Below, piece after piece: positions 54,036-64,000 of a stretch of DNA of 64,000 nucleotides (its first letter is position 1; every line of letters begins with the position of its first letter). The notes beneath the pieces are model-generated. The model was not told the origin of the DNA, did no database searches, and worked only from the letters and a program-made list of their open reading frames with translations. Both the position numbers and the translations under genes were made by a program. The stretch is taken from NCBI GenBank assembly GCA_041395565.1, contig JAWLAI010000003.1, positions 186,001 through 250,000 on the forward strand. The letters are read 5' to 3'. The stretch comes from Pseudomonadota bacterium (GTDB taxonomy: Bacteria > Pseudomonadota > Gammaproteobacteria > UBA9214).

Positions 54036-54675
54036 CTTCGTGTGATTCCCTGTTTGTATGGTCAATGGTTTGTATGTCTTATGAGCAACTGGATGTTGCT
54101 ATATCGAATGCGACTTTTGAAGTAGGAATTCATTCGATGGAAAGTCTGAGCGCCAATATCGGAATCGAGCTGCAATCAGTCTTGCAACCGAACCCGTTTC
54201 CAGGTCGTACGCCGACCAGCCCCGGAACAACACAGACAACCTGAAAATGGCAGCAGTGACAGAATAGTCGACATCATTCAGCTACGTTAACGGCCCCGGA
54301 GGGCCGTTGTGGCGGCGCTGTTTCAGCGCGATAAAATTTCCTGGCAGCACACGGTCTGGTTCTTAGTCGCCCTGGCAGGGATGCCGGGCAGCGCATCGTT
54401 GAATGCCAGCCAGCCGTCGAGGGGCGCAGCGGGAAACCTTCGTCGCGAAAGCCTGACTGCAGACAGTCCCGACACCACATGGTGGGGCGTAAAGGTCTGG
54501 CAAAGTCACAACGGGCCTCCGCTAGTGGCTGAATTCCCGCTGGCCCGCAGGCCGGCTATCCTTCAACCGTATACGCCGCCATTAGTCGGGCGGCGGACTT
54601 CACAATATTGGTAACCCGTTCTATGCTTCACCAGTTATGCCCATATTCAGATACCACCAACAGTCGGGAGGCACG
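54036..54675. other. Gene-free stretch with a GC hairpin
   Basis: A hairpin AACGGCCC-CGGA-GGGCCGTT at 54289-54308 lacks a T-run. An open frame of 101 codons (54309-54614) has no ribosome site and no recognisable sequence, and I do not call it. Confidence 0.45.
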
Positions 54676-55032
54676 ATGAAAATGAAACTGAGGCGCTTTT
54701 GGTTGGCGGCCGCGACCACGGTTGTGTTGTGCGTATTGACACCGCTGGCTGGCGCGGCGCTGGTGACGACCGATCAGGCTATTGCCGGTAGCATGGCGGA
54801 TCAGGAGCGCGCCCGGGTCGGGGCATTTCTGGAACGGGCTGACGCGCGTGAACGGCTGGGCGCCTTGGGCGTCGACCCGGCAGCCGCGCAGGAACGTGTG
54901 GCGGGACTGACCGATGCCGAAGTCCATACGCTCGCCGGTAAGATCAACAGCCTGCAGGCGGGCGGCAACCTCAGCTCGAACGACGTCATCATCATTCTGC
55001 TGGTCGCAATCCTGGTCACGCTGGTTCTCTGA
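54676..55032 (+). CDS. PA2779-family exported protein
   Basis: A 118-residue protein with GGAGG 4 nt before the ATG at 54676 (MKMKLRRFWLAA). A signal peptide ends near residue 28. The middle is helical and charged (TTDQAIAGSMADQERARV, FLERADARERLGALGVDP). The protein ends with SSNDVIIILLVAILVTLVL, a membrane segment without a basic tail. This matches the PA2779 family, normally followed by a PA2778-type C39-like peptidase gene. No such gene follows here, so the pair is incomplete. The function is not known. Confidence 0.8.
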   Translation: MKMKLRRFWLAAATTVVLCVLTPLAGAALVTTDQAIAGSMADQERARVGAFLERADARERLGALGVDPAAAQERVAGLTDAEVHTLAGKINSLQAGGNLSSNDVIIILLVAILVTLVL

Positions 55033-55184
55033 ATGTCGGGACACTGTTTTACATGATATGGCTGATATCCGGATTCACTTCAGCGTCTGCGCCGGGAGGC
55101 AATGGCCAGGTCATATTACGGCCACAGACTCGGACATGCCGCACAAATGGAATCGGCGGCGCGCGGCCGCCTGGTGAGGAAATT

Positions 55185-55832
55185 TTAAGCGGCTTTCTTC
55201 CTGGCTGTCCCGATCAGTCCGAGCAGACCAGAGCCGAAGAGCCAGGCAGCGGCAGGCACAGGAACAACCGCAAAAGAAACATCGCCACCAATCACTAGAA
55301 CATCAAAAGCGGTAAAGGTGTCTGGATAGCCTGTAGAGCCGGCATTGATAGTGAATAGAAATGACAAACCGCCAAAAGAAAAAGCCGAATCAGTTAGCGT
55401 ATTCTGGCCTAGGTTGAGTGTGGAACCCAATACACTGCCAACAAAGCTGGCCGAACTAGAGATTCCTTGGAAATGCGTGGCGGCAAGATCGCCACCAGTG
55501 TCTAGAATATCAAATTCCATATAATATTGTGAATTTACAGGTTTGCTTGTCCCTGATGCCGAGTTAAGGCCAAAAGTGGCAAACTCAATAATCGAACCGT
55601 TATCACCGAACAGCACCGACCCATTGGTGAAATTGATGTTCACCTCTACCGTATCGCCAATATTAACCAGAGTCGGCGACGGTAGCGCATAGTTGCTCAG
55701 CCCCCAGAAAGCCGCGTCAAACTGCGATGGTGTCAGTTTAACATCTAAATTGTAATTAACAGTTGTCGCTGGACTGCCTTGCGGGAAGGATATCGCTGAC
55801 AATACAAGCAACACCCTTGTGATTTTTGACAT
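55185..55832 (-). CDS. Exported PEP-CTERM-type protein
   Basis: A 215-residue protein. The ATG at 55832 (MSKITRVLLVLSAIS) gives a clear signal peptide; longer starts up to 55934 would bury it. The mature part is beta-rich with N, S, T and G. The C-terminus VPVPAAAWLFGSGLLGLIGT, then ARKK, is a PEP-CTERM sorting signal of the VPxPA type. Substrate of an exosortase not found here. The gene is visibly richer in A and T than its neighbours, suggesting later acquisition. Confidence 0.8.
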   Translation of the reverse strand: MSKITRVLLVLSAISFPQGSPATTVNYNLDVKLTPSQFDAAFWGLSNYALPSPTLVNIGDTVEVNINFTNGSVLFGDNGSIIEFATFGLNSASGTSKPVNSQYYMEFDILDTGGDLAATHFQGISSSASFVGSVLGSTLNLGQNTLTDSAFSFGGLSFLFTINAGSTGYPDTFTAFDVLVIGGDVSFAVVPVPAAAWLFGSGLLGLIGTARKKAA

Positions 55833-56804
55833 ATGCTTATCCGGCGCTGTCGTGTACATATTACGAATCTTATTGTAACTCACGCAGCCGCGCATGTTGC
55901 GCCGATAAGGCTGTAACTGTTTCATGGTGATCATTCGTAAATCGATTCTTAGTTGTTGGAATCAAGATCTTAATTATTGATTTTTTCGCCGTTCAGCTCA
56001 ATGTAGACCACTAAATAACACTAGAACCAATCTCAAAATTGGAAAATCCTGCGGTGAGCATGTTTGTCGTCATTCCGGCGCAGGCCGGAATCCAGTATTG
56101 CGCGGGTTTGCCGGATGCCCGCCTGCGCGGGCATGACAATGTCAGAATGCTTGTGCCAATTTAAGATAGGTTCTAGGCAATATAGTGGAAATTGCGTACG
56201 CACTGCCAGTGCAGAGCATGGCACGCAGGACGACGTTCAGAAAGTACCAGACCCTCAAAGAAATTGCCTGAGCTGGCAGTCCATTACGGGAGCATCGAAG
56301 ATTTCCATTCGGTAGTGGCTCAGCACTGCGGTTAAGCTCTCATCAACCGACTATCCCCACGCGCCCCAGCGTATTTTCCTGCCGCGCGACGTGACGGAGC
56401 CTGCTCGTCAGGGGTAGGCGCATGCCCTGGCCGGGAATGCACCGGCGCGGGCAATCCTGGGACAGGGCACCGGGTTTGGATGGCGGCGGGCCGTGAGATC
56501 AGGATTCCAGGGAGCTGCATGAGGTGTCGGAATGGAGTATGTACGCGTGCTATCCTTGCTCAGCACGCCATTTCACTCATGCGCGTTCTCGCTGCCTTTA
56601 TTGATGTCCGCGCTATCAATCATTGGCGGCTCGAATTCAAAGTCTTCGTTGACCTTCACAAGTAGTGACTTGCAGATATTTGCAGAGCGCTTTACAAGAA
56701 TCGGCTTCACCGGCTTTTTGGAGAAATGCTCTTAACCTCTACGAAATCATTGCCCGGCCTTCGATCAGATCACTGGGTGCGTGGCGTATACCGTGTATTT
56801 TATT
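55833..56804. other. Gene-free, AT-rich stretch with a REP-like element
   Basis: Nearly 1 kb without a supported gene. The part near 55930-56040 is AT-rich and must hold the promoter of the PEP-CTERM gene. The repeat at 56069-56137 is described separately. Small open frames between 56332 and 56800 look random. Confidence 0.5.
56069..56137. repeat. BIME-like pair of palindromes
   Basis: ATTCCGGC-GCAG-GCCGGAAT (56072-56091) and ATGCCCGC-CTGC-GCGGGCAT (56115-56134), bracketed by GTCAT and ATGAC. This matches the very common intergenic repeat of the GTCATTCCxGCxxAxGCxGGAATCC kind. Confidence 0.8.
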
Positions 56805-57536
56805 CTACGAGTCAAGCCTTGCGAGGCCGCGGCACCTGGGAAATGCGCTGCAGCCGTAGAACATGTTCCCGCCATGACTTCCTGTCTTCGCCTTGCGCAA
56901 TACCATTGGTAGCCCACACTCCGGGCATGTGGGCGCAGCGGATTCATCTGTCGTGAGTAAGGTGTTTGACAATGCTTGAGACATTGCGAGGCGTTTCCCA
57001 ATACTGCGTGAGTTGGCTGAGGCAGCGACAGGCGATGCGATCGTGCGTGGATTCATGGAATCCATCACCTCGCGCTTTATTTCTTCAATCACATAAGTAT
57101 GAGCTGCCCTTATGCGCAGCAATGGAAGTCCAGACGATGCGCAGGCGGCATTCAGCAATCGATCCCTCTTGTGGGCCTTAGCCGAATCATGGCTAGAATC
57201 ATCGAGCTCCACTGCCAGCCTGATCGAGCAGTCTTTGCGATCGCATATGAGGAAATCGAAGTGCTTAGCTGAGATCGCATTGAAGGCGCGTTGCCATTGA
57301 GCGCGATTCAGCCCCGCTTTTGGATTGATGACGTCTGCTACGCGAACCTTGGAGAAGACGAGGTCGGTCCTTCCGACAGCCTGAACCAACACGCCGTAGA
57401 ATGACCGCTCCGCCTTTGACATGAGGTACGTTGAGAGCTGATAGGGGTATTCCTGAGTCGTGCTTTTACCCCTTGCCAGGACTGCGATGATGGCGAACCC
57501 GAAAATGACAATGGCGGCGAGCAGGACTATGTTCAT
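56805..57536 (-). CDS. DUF2726 protein with a topoisomerase-type zinc ribbon
   Basis: A 243-residue protein. Residues 1-22 form a membrane segment (IVLLAAIVIFGFAIIAVLA). Residues 40-165 match DUF2726: SKAERSFYGVL, VFSKVRVADVINP, FDFLICDRKDCSIRLAVELDD and LPLLRIRAAHTY. The fold is related to restriction-endonuclease-like proteins; D in FDFLIC and E in VELDD may be remnants of the site. Residues 200-240 are a four-cysteine ribbon (CPECGLPMVLR, YGCSAFPRCRG) like those at the end of TopA. It may act on DNA at the membrane; the role is unknown. Confidence 0.8.
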   Translation of the reverse strand: MNIVLLAAIVIFGFAIIAVLARGKSTTQEYPYQLSTYLMSKAERSFYGVLVQAVGRTDLVFSKVRVADVINPKAGLNRAQWQRAFNAISAKHFDFLICDRKDCSIRLAVELDDSSHDSAKAHKRDRLLNAACASSGLPLLRIRAAHTYVIEEIKREVMDSMNPRTIASPVAASANSRSIGKRLAMSQALSNTLLTTDESAAPTCPECGLPMVLRKAKTGSHGGNMFYGCSAFPRCRGLARLDS

Positions 57537-57911
57537 GTTTTCAATTCATCATAACTAACTGCACGAAATTGAATGTTCCGAAATGCATATGCATGGCGCG
57601 CGGGGCGCTCGCGTGAATACGTCCTATAAAACTTCAGTGGATATTGCTGACCCACTTGTCACTGGATGAGATGCGCAACCCGTATGCCTTTATCGGCCCC
57701 GGGCCCGGGAGACTTACTGAATGACGTGGTGATCCAGCAGGGCAGATGGATATGCGTTGATACCAGGCGCTACCCTGTCGTGGCGTCTGGTGGTAAGGGC
57801 CACTTAAGGCCGAGGTCATGACCGGACGGTAATGCGACGAGCGGGCCCCATGGCCTTGACGGGATGACCTCGCGGGACCTGATGCCACAGGACCAAGCTT
57901 GTAGACGATAG
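57537..57911. other. Intergenic stretch before tRNA-Ile
   Basis: No gene is seen. It includes a GC-rich CCCCGGGCCCGGG segment near 57696. The tRNA transcript end and the DUF2726 promoter lie here. Confidence 0.4.
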
Positions 57912-57988
<77 letters not shown>

Positions 57989-58008
57989 TGATGACGTACA
58001 GAGTGAAA

Positions 58009-58033
58009 CGCCGTGGCCGATGCGGCCACGGCG
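58009..58033 (-). terminator. Probable terminator hairpin of rpoD
   Basis: CGCCGTGGCC and GGCCACGGCG form a 10-bp stem around GATGC. On the minus strand it is followed by a short TTTC. It lies 7 bp past the rpoD stop. Confidence 0.6.
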
Positions 58034-58039
58034 CCTATC

Positions 58040-59908
<1,869 letters not shown>

Positions 59909-60046
59909 AACGGTCCGCGGACACCGCAGTGCCCAGTTGCAAAGTCAGCCAAGGGGGTGGAAATCAATCGCGCAGTATAGAACAACATGTTGGGGCGGCA
60001 AAGCGGATTCCAAGCCCGGCTGCCGGGCCCTGTCCGGTGCTGCCAC

Positions 60047-61810
60047 CTAGCGTACCTCCTGAAGCAGGGTCTGCAATTTCCAGTACTCTTTCCGTTCATC
60101 TTCGCTAAGTTTTTGTATTTTAGACTTATTATCCAATGCTTCAATACGCTGTTCGAGGTGCAGGCGCTGGATCTGCTGCAACTGGCGCCGGAGATCCGGC
60201 AGCAGGTCGAGGTCGTCGCTCACCGGGCTCCACTGTGCCAGCCGGGCCAGGTGGCGGGCCTCGTCGCGCCCGCGCCAGTGCTCCAGAATCGCACCTGTGC
60301 TTGCTAACGGCTGTTGCCGCAGCAATTCAAGCAATTCTTTCAGAAGTGCGACACCCGGCACGTCAACGGGTTCCTCGAACGGCAACCCATCGATTTCCCG
60401 GGCCAGCCCCGGCCGGTAGAGCAGGATGGAGATGGCCGTGCGGACCGGGCTGTGGCCGCCGCCGGGAGGCGGCGGCCGGGCCGGAGCCGGGGCGGGCTCC
60501 CGGGTCTCCCGGGGGAGTTCCAGGCGCGCGGAGAGTGTCCGGGCGGTGGTGCCGGCGAGTTCGGCCAGGCGTTCGGTCATCAGCTGGCGGAACATGCCGT
60601 CCGGGAGCGTGGCGAGCATCGGTCTGGCCAGGGCGACCAGCCGGGCGCGGCCGTCGATACTGCCGAGATCCAGACCCGTGGCCAGGCGCTCGAAGAAGAA
60701 ATCCGACAGGTGCATGGCGCTCCCGAGCAACTGCTCGAAGCCCGCCTGGCCGGTCTTGCGGACCAGCGTATCCGGGTCCTCGCCTTCGGGCAGGAACAGG
60801 AAGCGCGCCTCGCGCCCGTCGGTCAGCACCGGCAGGGCGTTCTCCAGGGCGCGCCAGGCGGCCTCGCGCCCGGCGCGGTCGCCGTCGAAACAGAACACGA
60901 CCTCAGGCACCGCGCGGTAGAGCTGCTCCAGGTGTTCCCGTGTCGTGGCCGTGCCGAGGGTGGCGACGGCGTAGTTGATGTCGAACTGCGCCAGCGCGAC
61001 CACGTCCATGTAACCCTCCACCACCAGGATGCGCTCCAGCCGGCGTACCGCCTTGCGTGCCTCGTACAGGCCGTACAGTTCCTGGCCCTTGTGGAACACG
61101 GCCGATTCCGGGCTGTTCATGTACTTCGGCGTGCTGCTGTCGAGCACGCGCCCGCCGAAGCCGATGGTGCGGCCGCGGCGGTCGTGGATGGGGAACATCA
61201 CCCGGTCGCGGAAGCGGTCGTATGCCCCCTGGCCGTCGTCGCGCCGGACGGTCAGGCCCAGTTCCAGCAGGCGCTTGCGTGTTGCGCTATCGGCCTGCAG
61301 TGCGTCGGCCAGGTTTTCCCAGCCCGGTGGTGCATAACCGATGTGAAAGCGCGCCGCCACCGCGCCGGTCAGTCCGCGCTGTTTGAGGTATTCCACCGCG
61401 CGGCCGGCCTGCGCGTGGCCGCGCAGCTGCTCCTGGTAGTAGGCCGATACGCGTTCGAGCAGCGGGTAGAGGGGTTGCGAGGTATCGCTGCGGGCGTGTT
61501 CGGCGCCGGCCTCGCGCGGGATCTCCAGTCCGGCCTGGTGCGCGAGTTCCTCGATGGCCTCGACGAAGTCCATGTGCTCGTAGTCCATCAGGAAGGTGAT
61601 CGCGGTGCCGTGCTGGCCGCAACCGAAACAGTGGTAGAACTGTTTCACCTGGCTGACGGTGAACGACGGGGTCTTCTCGCTGTGGAACGGGCAGCAGGCC
61701 TTGTATTCCCGGCCGGCCTTCTTCAGCGGCACGCGCCTGTCGATGACATCAACGATGTCGATGCGCGAGAGCAGTTCATCGATGAACGCTTGCGGGATAC
61801 GGCCGGCCAT
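60047..61810 (-). CDS. dnaG: DNA primase
   Basis: A 587-residue primase that makes RNA primers at replication forks. The CHC2 zinc domain has C40, H43, C61 and C64 (ACCPFHSEKTPSF, FYHCFGCGQHG). The catalytic Toprim part contains ERILVVEGYMDVVAL and FCFDGDRAGREAAW. The C-terminal helicase-binding domain is present after a proline-rich linker (PAPARPPPPGGG). Normal length. Its start is 470 bp from yqeY, wider than usual, because a repeat lies between them. Confidence 0.97.
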   Translation of the reverse strand: MAGRIPQAFIDELLSRIDIVDVIDRRVPLKKAGREYKACCPFHSEKTPSFTVSQVKQFYHCFGCGQHGTAITFLMDYEHMDFVEAIEELAHQAGLEIPREAGAEHARSDTSQPLYPLLERVSAYYQEQLRGHAQAGRAVEYLKQRGLTGAVAARFHIGYAPPGWENLADALQADSATRKRLLELGLTVRRDDGQGAYDRFRDRVMFPIHDRRGRTIGFGGRVLDSSTPKYMNSPESAVFHKGQELYGLYEARKAVRRLERILVVEGYMDVVALAQFDINYAVATLGTATTREHLEQLYRAVPEVVFCFDGDRAGREAAWRALENALPVLTDGREARFLFLPEGEDPDTLVRKTGQAGFEQLLGSAMHLSDFFFERLATGLDLGSIDGRARLVALARPMLATLPDGMFRQLMTERLAELAGTTARTLSARLELPRETREPAPAPARPPPPGGGHSPVRTAISILLYRPGLAREIDGLPFEEPVDVPGVALLKELLELLRQQPLASTGAILEHWRGRDEARHLARLAQWSPVSDDLDLLPDLRRQLQQIQRLHLEQRIEALDNKSKIQKLSEDERKEYWKLQTLLQEVR

Positions 61811-62279
61811 GAATCAAGGTTAAAAGGGATACCGGGGAAAGGGAAGGTGCCTGGATGGCGGAGTCATAATTAAAGTGAGTTTCTGAATTTGATGCAGGTT
61901 TCGCCCCGCCGGGGCGAAGTACTTTTCTTTGCGCCGCCAAAGAAAAGTACCCAAAAGAAAAGCGGCCCGCAGGCTTGCCCGGAAAGTCGGCTCTGCTGAC
62001 ATTCCGGGTCCCCTGCGCTTCTCGCCAGTTCGTGCGCTCGCCGAACTCGCAGGATTTGCGGCGCCTTACGGCTAGCAAATCCAGCTCGACATGGCGGCTC
62101 GCTCGATCCCGAACCGGCTGCGATGCTCGGCTGCGCCAGACGGAATTCTGATCCCGCTCGATATTCTGGTTTGCCCCTTCTCAGGCGCGAACACAGCGGA
62201 TTTCGCTGTGTCCTTGCAGAGACGGTTTTTCGAATTCTTGGCGGCCTTGTGCCTTGGTATGAGAATGGCTTGGCTGGTA
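61811..62279. other. Gene-free insert between yqeY and dnaG
   Basis: About 470 bp with no supported frame. It contains the double palindrome at 61900-61950 and a GC-rich tail. The rpsU and dnaG genes are usually close, so this looks like an insertion of a dispersed repeat that may also act as a transcript processing or attenuation point. Confidence 0.55.
61900..61950. repeat. Double palindrome repeat inside the rpsU-dnaG block
   Basis: TTCGCCCC-GCC-GGGGCGAA (61900-61918) is directly followed by GTACTTTTCTTTG-CGCCGC-CAAAGAAAAGTAC (61919-61950, 13-bp perfect arms). The second palindrome with its CCAAAAGAAAA extension is familiar from many gammaproteobacterial genomes. The following 200 bp (to about 62160) look like the rest of the same dispersed element. 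Confidence 0.7.
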
Positions 62280-62723
62280 TCAGCCCAGGCGTGACTTGAT
62301 CAGCGCGCTCACCGCGCCCATGTCGGCGCGGCCGGCGAGCTGCGGCTTGAGGGCGGCCATCACCTTGCCCATGTCCTTGATGGAGGCGGCGCCGGTCTCG
62401 GCCAGGGCGGCGCTGACCAGCGCGTCGATCTCGGCCTCGCTCAGCGCGGCCGGCATGTAGGGTGTGATGACCTCGATCTCGGCGGACTCCTGCGCGATCA
62501 GGTCGTCACGGCCGGCCTGCTCGAACTGCGCGATCGATTCGCGCCGCTGCTTGATCATCTTGTCGAGCACGGCAATGACCTGGGTGTCGTCCAGTTCGAT
62601 GCGTTCGTCGACTTCGCGTTGCTTGATGGCGGCGAGGATCAGCCGGATCGTGGCCAGGCGCGCCTTCTCCTTGGCCCGCATGGCATCCTTCATGTCCTGC
62701 TGGACGCGGTCCTTGATGGACAT
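62280..62723 (-). CDS. yqeY: GatB/YqeY domain protein
   Basis: A 147-residue helical protein related to the tail domain of the GatB amidotransferase subunit. Motifs: IKDRVQQDMKDAMRAKEKAR, LRLxLAAIKQREVDE-like (LILAAIKQREVDE), PYMPAALSEAEIDALV and KDMGKVMAALKPQLAGRADM. It may bind tRNA. Placed 13 bp after rpsU, its usual position in this block. Confidence 0.94.
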   Translation of the reverse strand: MSIKDRVQQDMKDAMRAKEKARLATIRLILAAIKQREVDERIELDDTQVIAVLDKMIKQRRESIAQFEQAGRDDLIAQESAEIEVITPYMPAALSEAEIDALVSAALAETGAASIKDMGKVMAALKPQLAGRADMGAVSALIKSRLG

Positions 62724-62736
62724 ACGCGGTTGGAGA

Positions 62737-62952
62737 TCAGTACAGGCGGACGCGGCGAGCCAGTTCGCGGGAAACCTTCTTCTGGTTGCGCTTCACGGCG
62801 GCGGCCATCTTGCGCTTGCGTTCCTGCGTGGGCTTCTCGTAGAACTCGCGGCGACGCACTTCGGCCAGCACGCCGGCCTTTTCGCACGAGCGCTTGAAGC
62901 GGCGCAGCGCGATTTCAAACGGTTCGTTCTCTTTTACACGGACATTGGGCAT
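62737..62952 (-). CDS. rpsU: 30S ribosomal protein S21
   Basis: A 71-residue basic protein, normal length. MPNVRVKENEPFEIALRRFK, RSCEKAGVLAEVRRREFYEK and the K/R-rich C-terminus RKMAAAVKRNQKKV are typical of S21, which helps mRNA base-pair with 16S rRNA at initiation. First gene of the macromolecular synthesis block, divergent from tsaD. Confidence 0.97.
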   Translation of the reverse strand: MPNVRVKENEPFEIALRRFKRSCEKAGVLAEVRRREFYEKPTQERKRKMAAAVKRNQKKVSRELARRVRLY

Positions 62953-63059
62953 ACAACACAGCTCGGTTAATGGTTAACAAGGGCTGCGAATTCTATACAC
63001 CTCCCGGCCAAAAGGCAAAATCTCCTTGTGTAACAAGAACCGGCGGCTACCATACCGAT

Positions 63060-64000
63060 ATGGTCATCCTGGGTATCGAAACCTCCTGCGACGAAACCGG
63101 GGTCGCGCTCTACGACGGCGAGCGCGGCCTGCTGGCGCACGCCCTGCACAGCCAGGTCGATCTGCATGCCCGCTATGGCGGCGTGGTGCCGGAACTGGCC
63201 TCCCGCGATCATGTCAGCCGGCTCTTGCCGCTGGTCCGGGAGGTTTTGGAAAACTCATATATTTCAACAGGATCCATCGACGGAGTCGCCTATACGGCGG
63301 GGCCCGGCCTGGTCGGTGCGCTGCTGGTCGGCGCGGCGGCCGGCCGGGCCCTGGCCTGGACCTGGGGGGTACCGGCCGTGGGCGTGCACCACATGGAAGG
63401 CCACCTGCTCGCGCCGATGCTGGAGCCCGACCCGCCGGCGTTTCCGTTCCTCGCCCTGCTGGTCTCCGGCGGCCATACCCAGCTGATCGAGGTCGCCGGT
63501 GTGGGGCGCTACCGCCTGCTGGGGGATTCCATCGACGATGCGGTCGGCGAGGCCTTCGACAAGACCGCCACGGTGCTGGGTCTGGGCTACCCCGGGGGGC
63601 CGGCGCTGGCCGCGCTGGCGGAACAGGGCGCGCCCGACCGTTACCGGTTCCCGCGCCCGATGACCGACCGGCCCGGACTGGAATTCAGTTTCAGCGGCCT
63701 CAAGACCTTCGCGCTCACGACCTGGCAGCGCTGTGACCGGACGGACCGGGACCGGGCCGACATCGCCCGCGCCTTCGAGGAGGCGGTGGTGGACACCCTG
63801 GCGATCAAGTGTCGCCGGGCGCTGGAGCAGACCGGCCTGGACACCCTGGTGATTGCCGGCGGTGTCGGCGCGAACCGCCGGTTGCGCGCGCGCCTCGATG
63901 CCTTGATGCGCGAGCGCGGCGGCCGGGTGTGCTACCCGCGGCCGGCGTTCTGCACCGACAACGGCGCCATGATCGCCTACGCCGGCTGGTGCCGCCTGCG
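63060..64000 (+). CDS. tsaD: tRNA N6-threonylcarbamoyladenosine transferase (partial)
   Basis: The first 313 residues; the C-terminus is cut by the window edge. The start MVILGIETSCDETGVAL is typical. Iron-binding H111 and H115 lie in VGVHHMEGHLLAP. LLVSGGHTQL, DSIDDAVGEAFDK and LVIAGGVGANRRLR belong to the ASKHA ATPase core. TsaD transfers the threonylcarbamoyl group from TsaC's product to A37 of tRNA, with TsaB and TsaE. Divergent from rpsU across a 107-bp gap. Confidence 0.96.
   Translation, partial: MVILGIETSCDETGVALYDGERGLLAHALHSQVDLHARYGGVVPELASRDHVSRLLPLVREVLENSYISTGSIDGVAYTAGPGLVGALLVGAAAGRALAWTWGVPAVGVHHMEGHLLAPMLEPDPPAFPFLALLVSGGHTQLIEVAGVGRYRLLGDSIDDAVGEAFDKTATVLGLGYPGGPALAALAEQGAPDRYRFPRPMTDRPGLEFSFSGLKTFALTTWQRCDRTDRDRADIARAFEEAVVDTLAIKCRRALEQTGLDTLVIAGGVGANRRLRARLDALMRERGGRVCYPRPAFCTDNGAMIAYAGWCRL

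Noticed and set aside
54309..54614. A 101-codon plus-strand gene
   Set aside because: No ribosome site, no homology, and a random composition at the C-terminus.

Overview
The window is GC-rich chromosomal DNA from a gammaproteobacterium. The rpsU-yqeY-dnaG-rpoD block with a divergent tsaD, the smg-dprA-LysM/def-fmt-rsmB block, the hisBHAFIE-tatABC run and the ntrYX-trkAH group are all typical of that class. A rhodanese beside a DsrE2-type protein and three proteins with C-terminal PEP-CTERM-like sorting tails suggest a sulfur-oxidising, exopolysaccharide-forming lineage near the Chromatiales. That placement is an inference, because the window holds no rRNA gene.

Layout. 1-4 kb: a cut-off Nudix gene, a cupin, an HNH-type nuclease, a DUF2130 remnant beside a full DUF2130 gene, and a TfoX_N protein. 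4-16 kb: housekeeping and metabolic genes (AscD-like reductase, xthA, prlC, gamma carbonic anhydrase, aroE, hemB, a bile-acid/sodium symporter family protein), two VPLPA-tailed exported proteins, and a GxxExxY gene bounded by 30-bp inverted repeats. 16.2-16.7 kb: a candidate structured RNA with a strong terminator, then an inverted-repeat element. 16.7-25.3 kb, minus strand: an atypical pyruvate kinase, hemF, tsaC, topA, smg, dprA and a LysM protein. 25.5-34 kb, plus strand: def, fmt, rsmB, a DUF4390 gene, ntrY, ntrX and trkA.

35.3-36.8 kb is anomalous. The 3' end of trkH, a TPR gene and an LpxL-family acyltransferase gene are each broken by several small indels, and an AT-rich strip follows. 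Clustered sequence error or recent decay could both explain it. 37.2-45.3 kb returns to intact genes: rhodanese, dsrE2 with a near-consensus promoter, pip, dtd, hisBHAFIE and tatABC. A large PAS-GGDEF-EAL protein faces them.

48.2-57.9 kb is gene-poor and accessory in character: an unknown 132-aa protein, a secreted protein in which two similar modules flank a PKD domain, a 40-residue membrane microprotein with its own promoter, an orphan ParA ATPase, a small membrane protein, a PA2779-family protein, a PEP-CTERM protein and a DUF2726/zinc-ribbon protein. The window ends with tRNA-Ile(CAT), rpoD, dnaG, a palindromic repeat inside the macromolecular synthesis block, yqeY, rpsU and the start of tsaD.

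The best candidates for something new are the GxxExxY cassette with a degenerate nuclease site, the structured RNA at 16.3 kb, the PKD sandwich protein and the microprotein. No complete novel multi-gene system can be shown from sequence alone.
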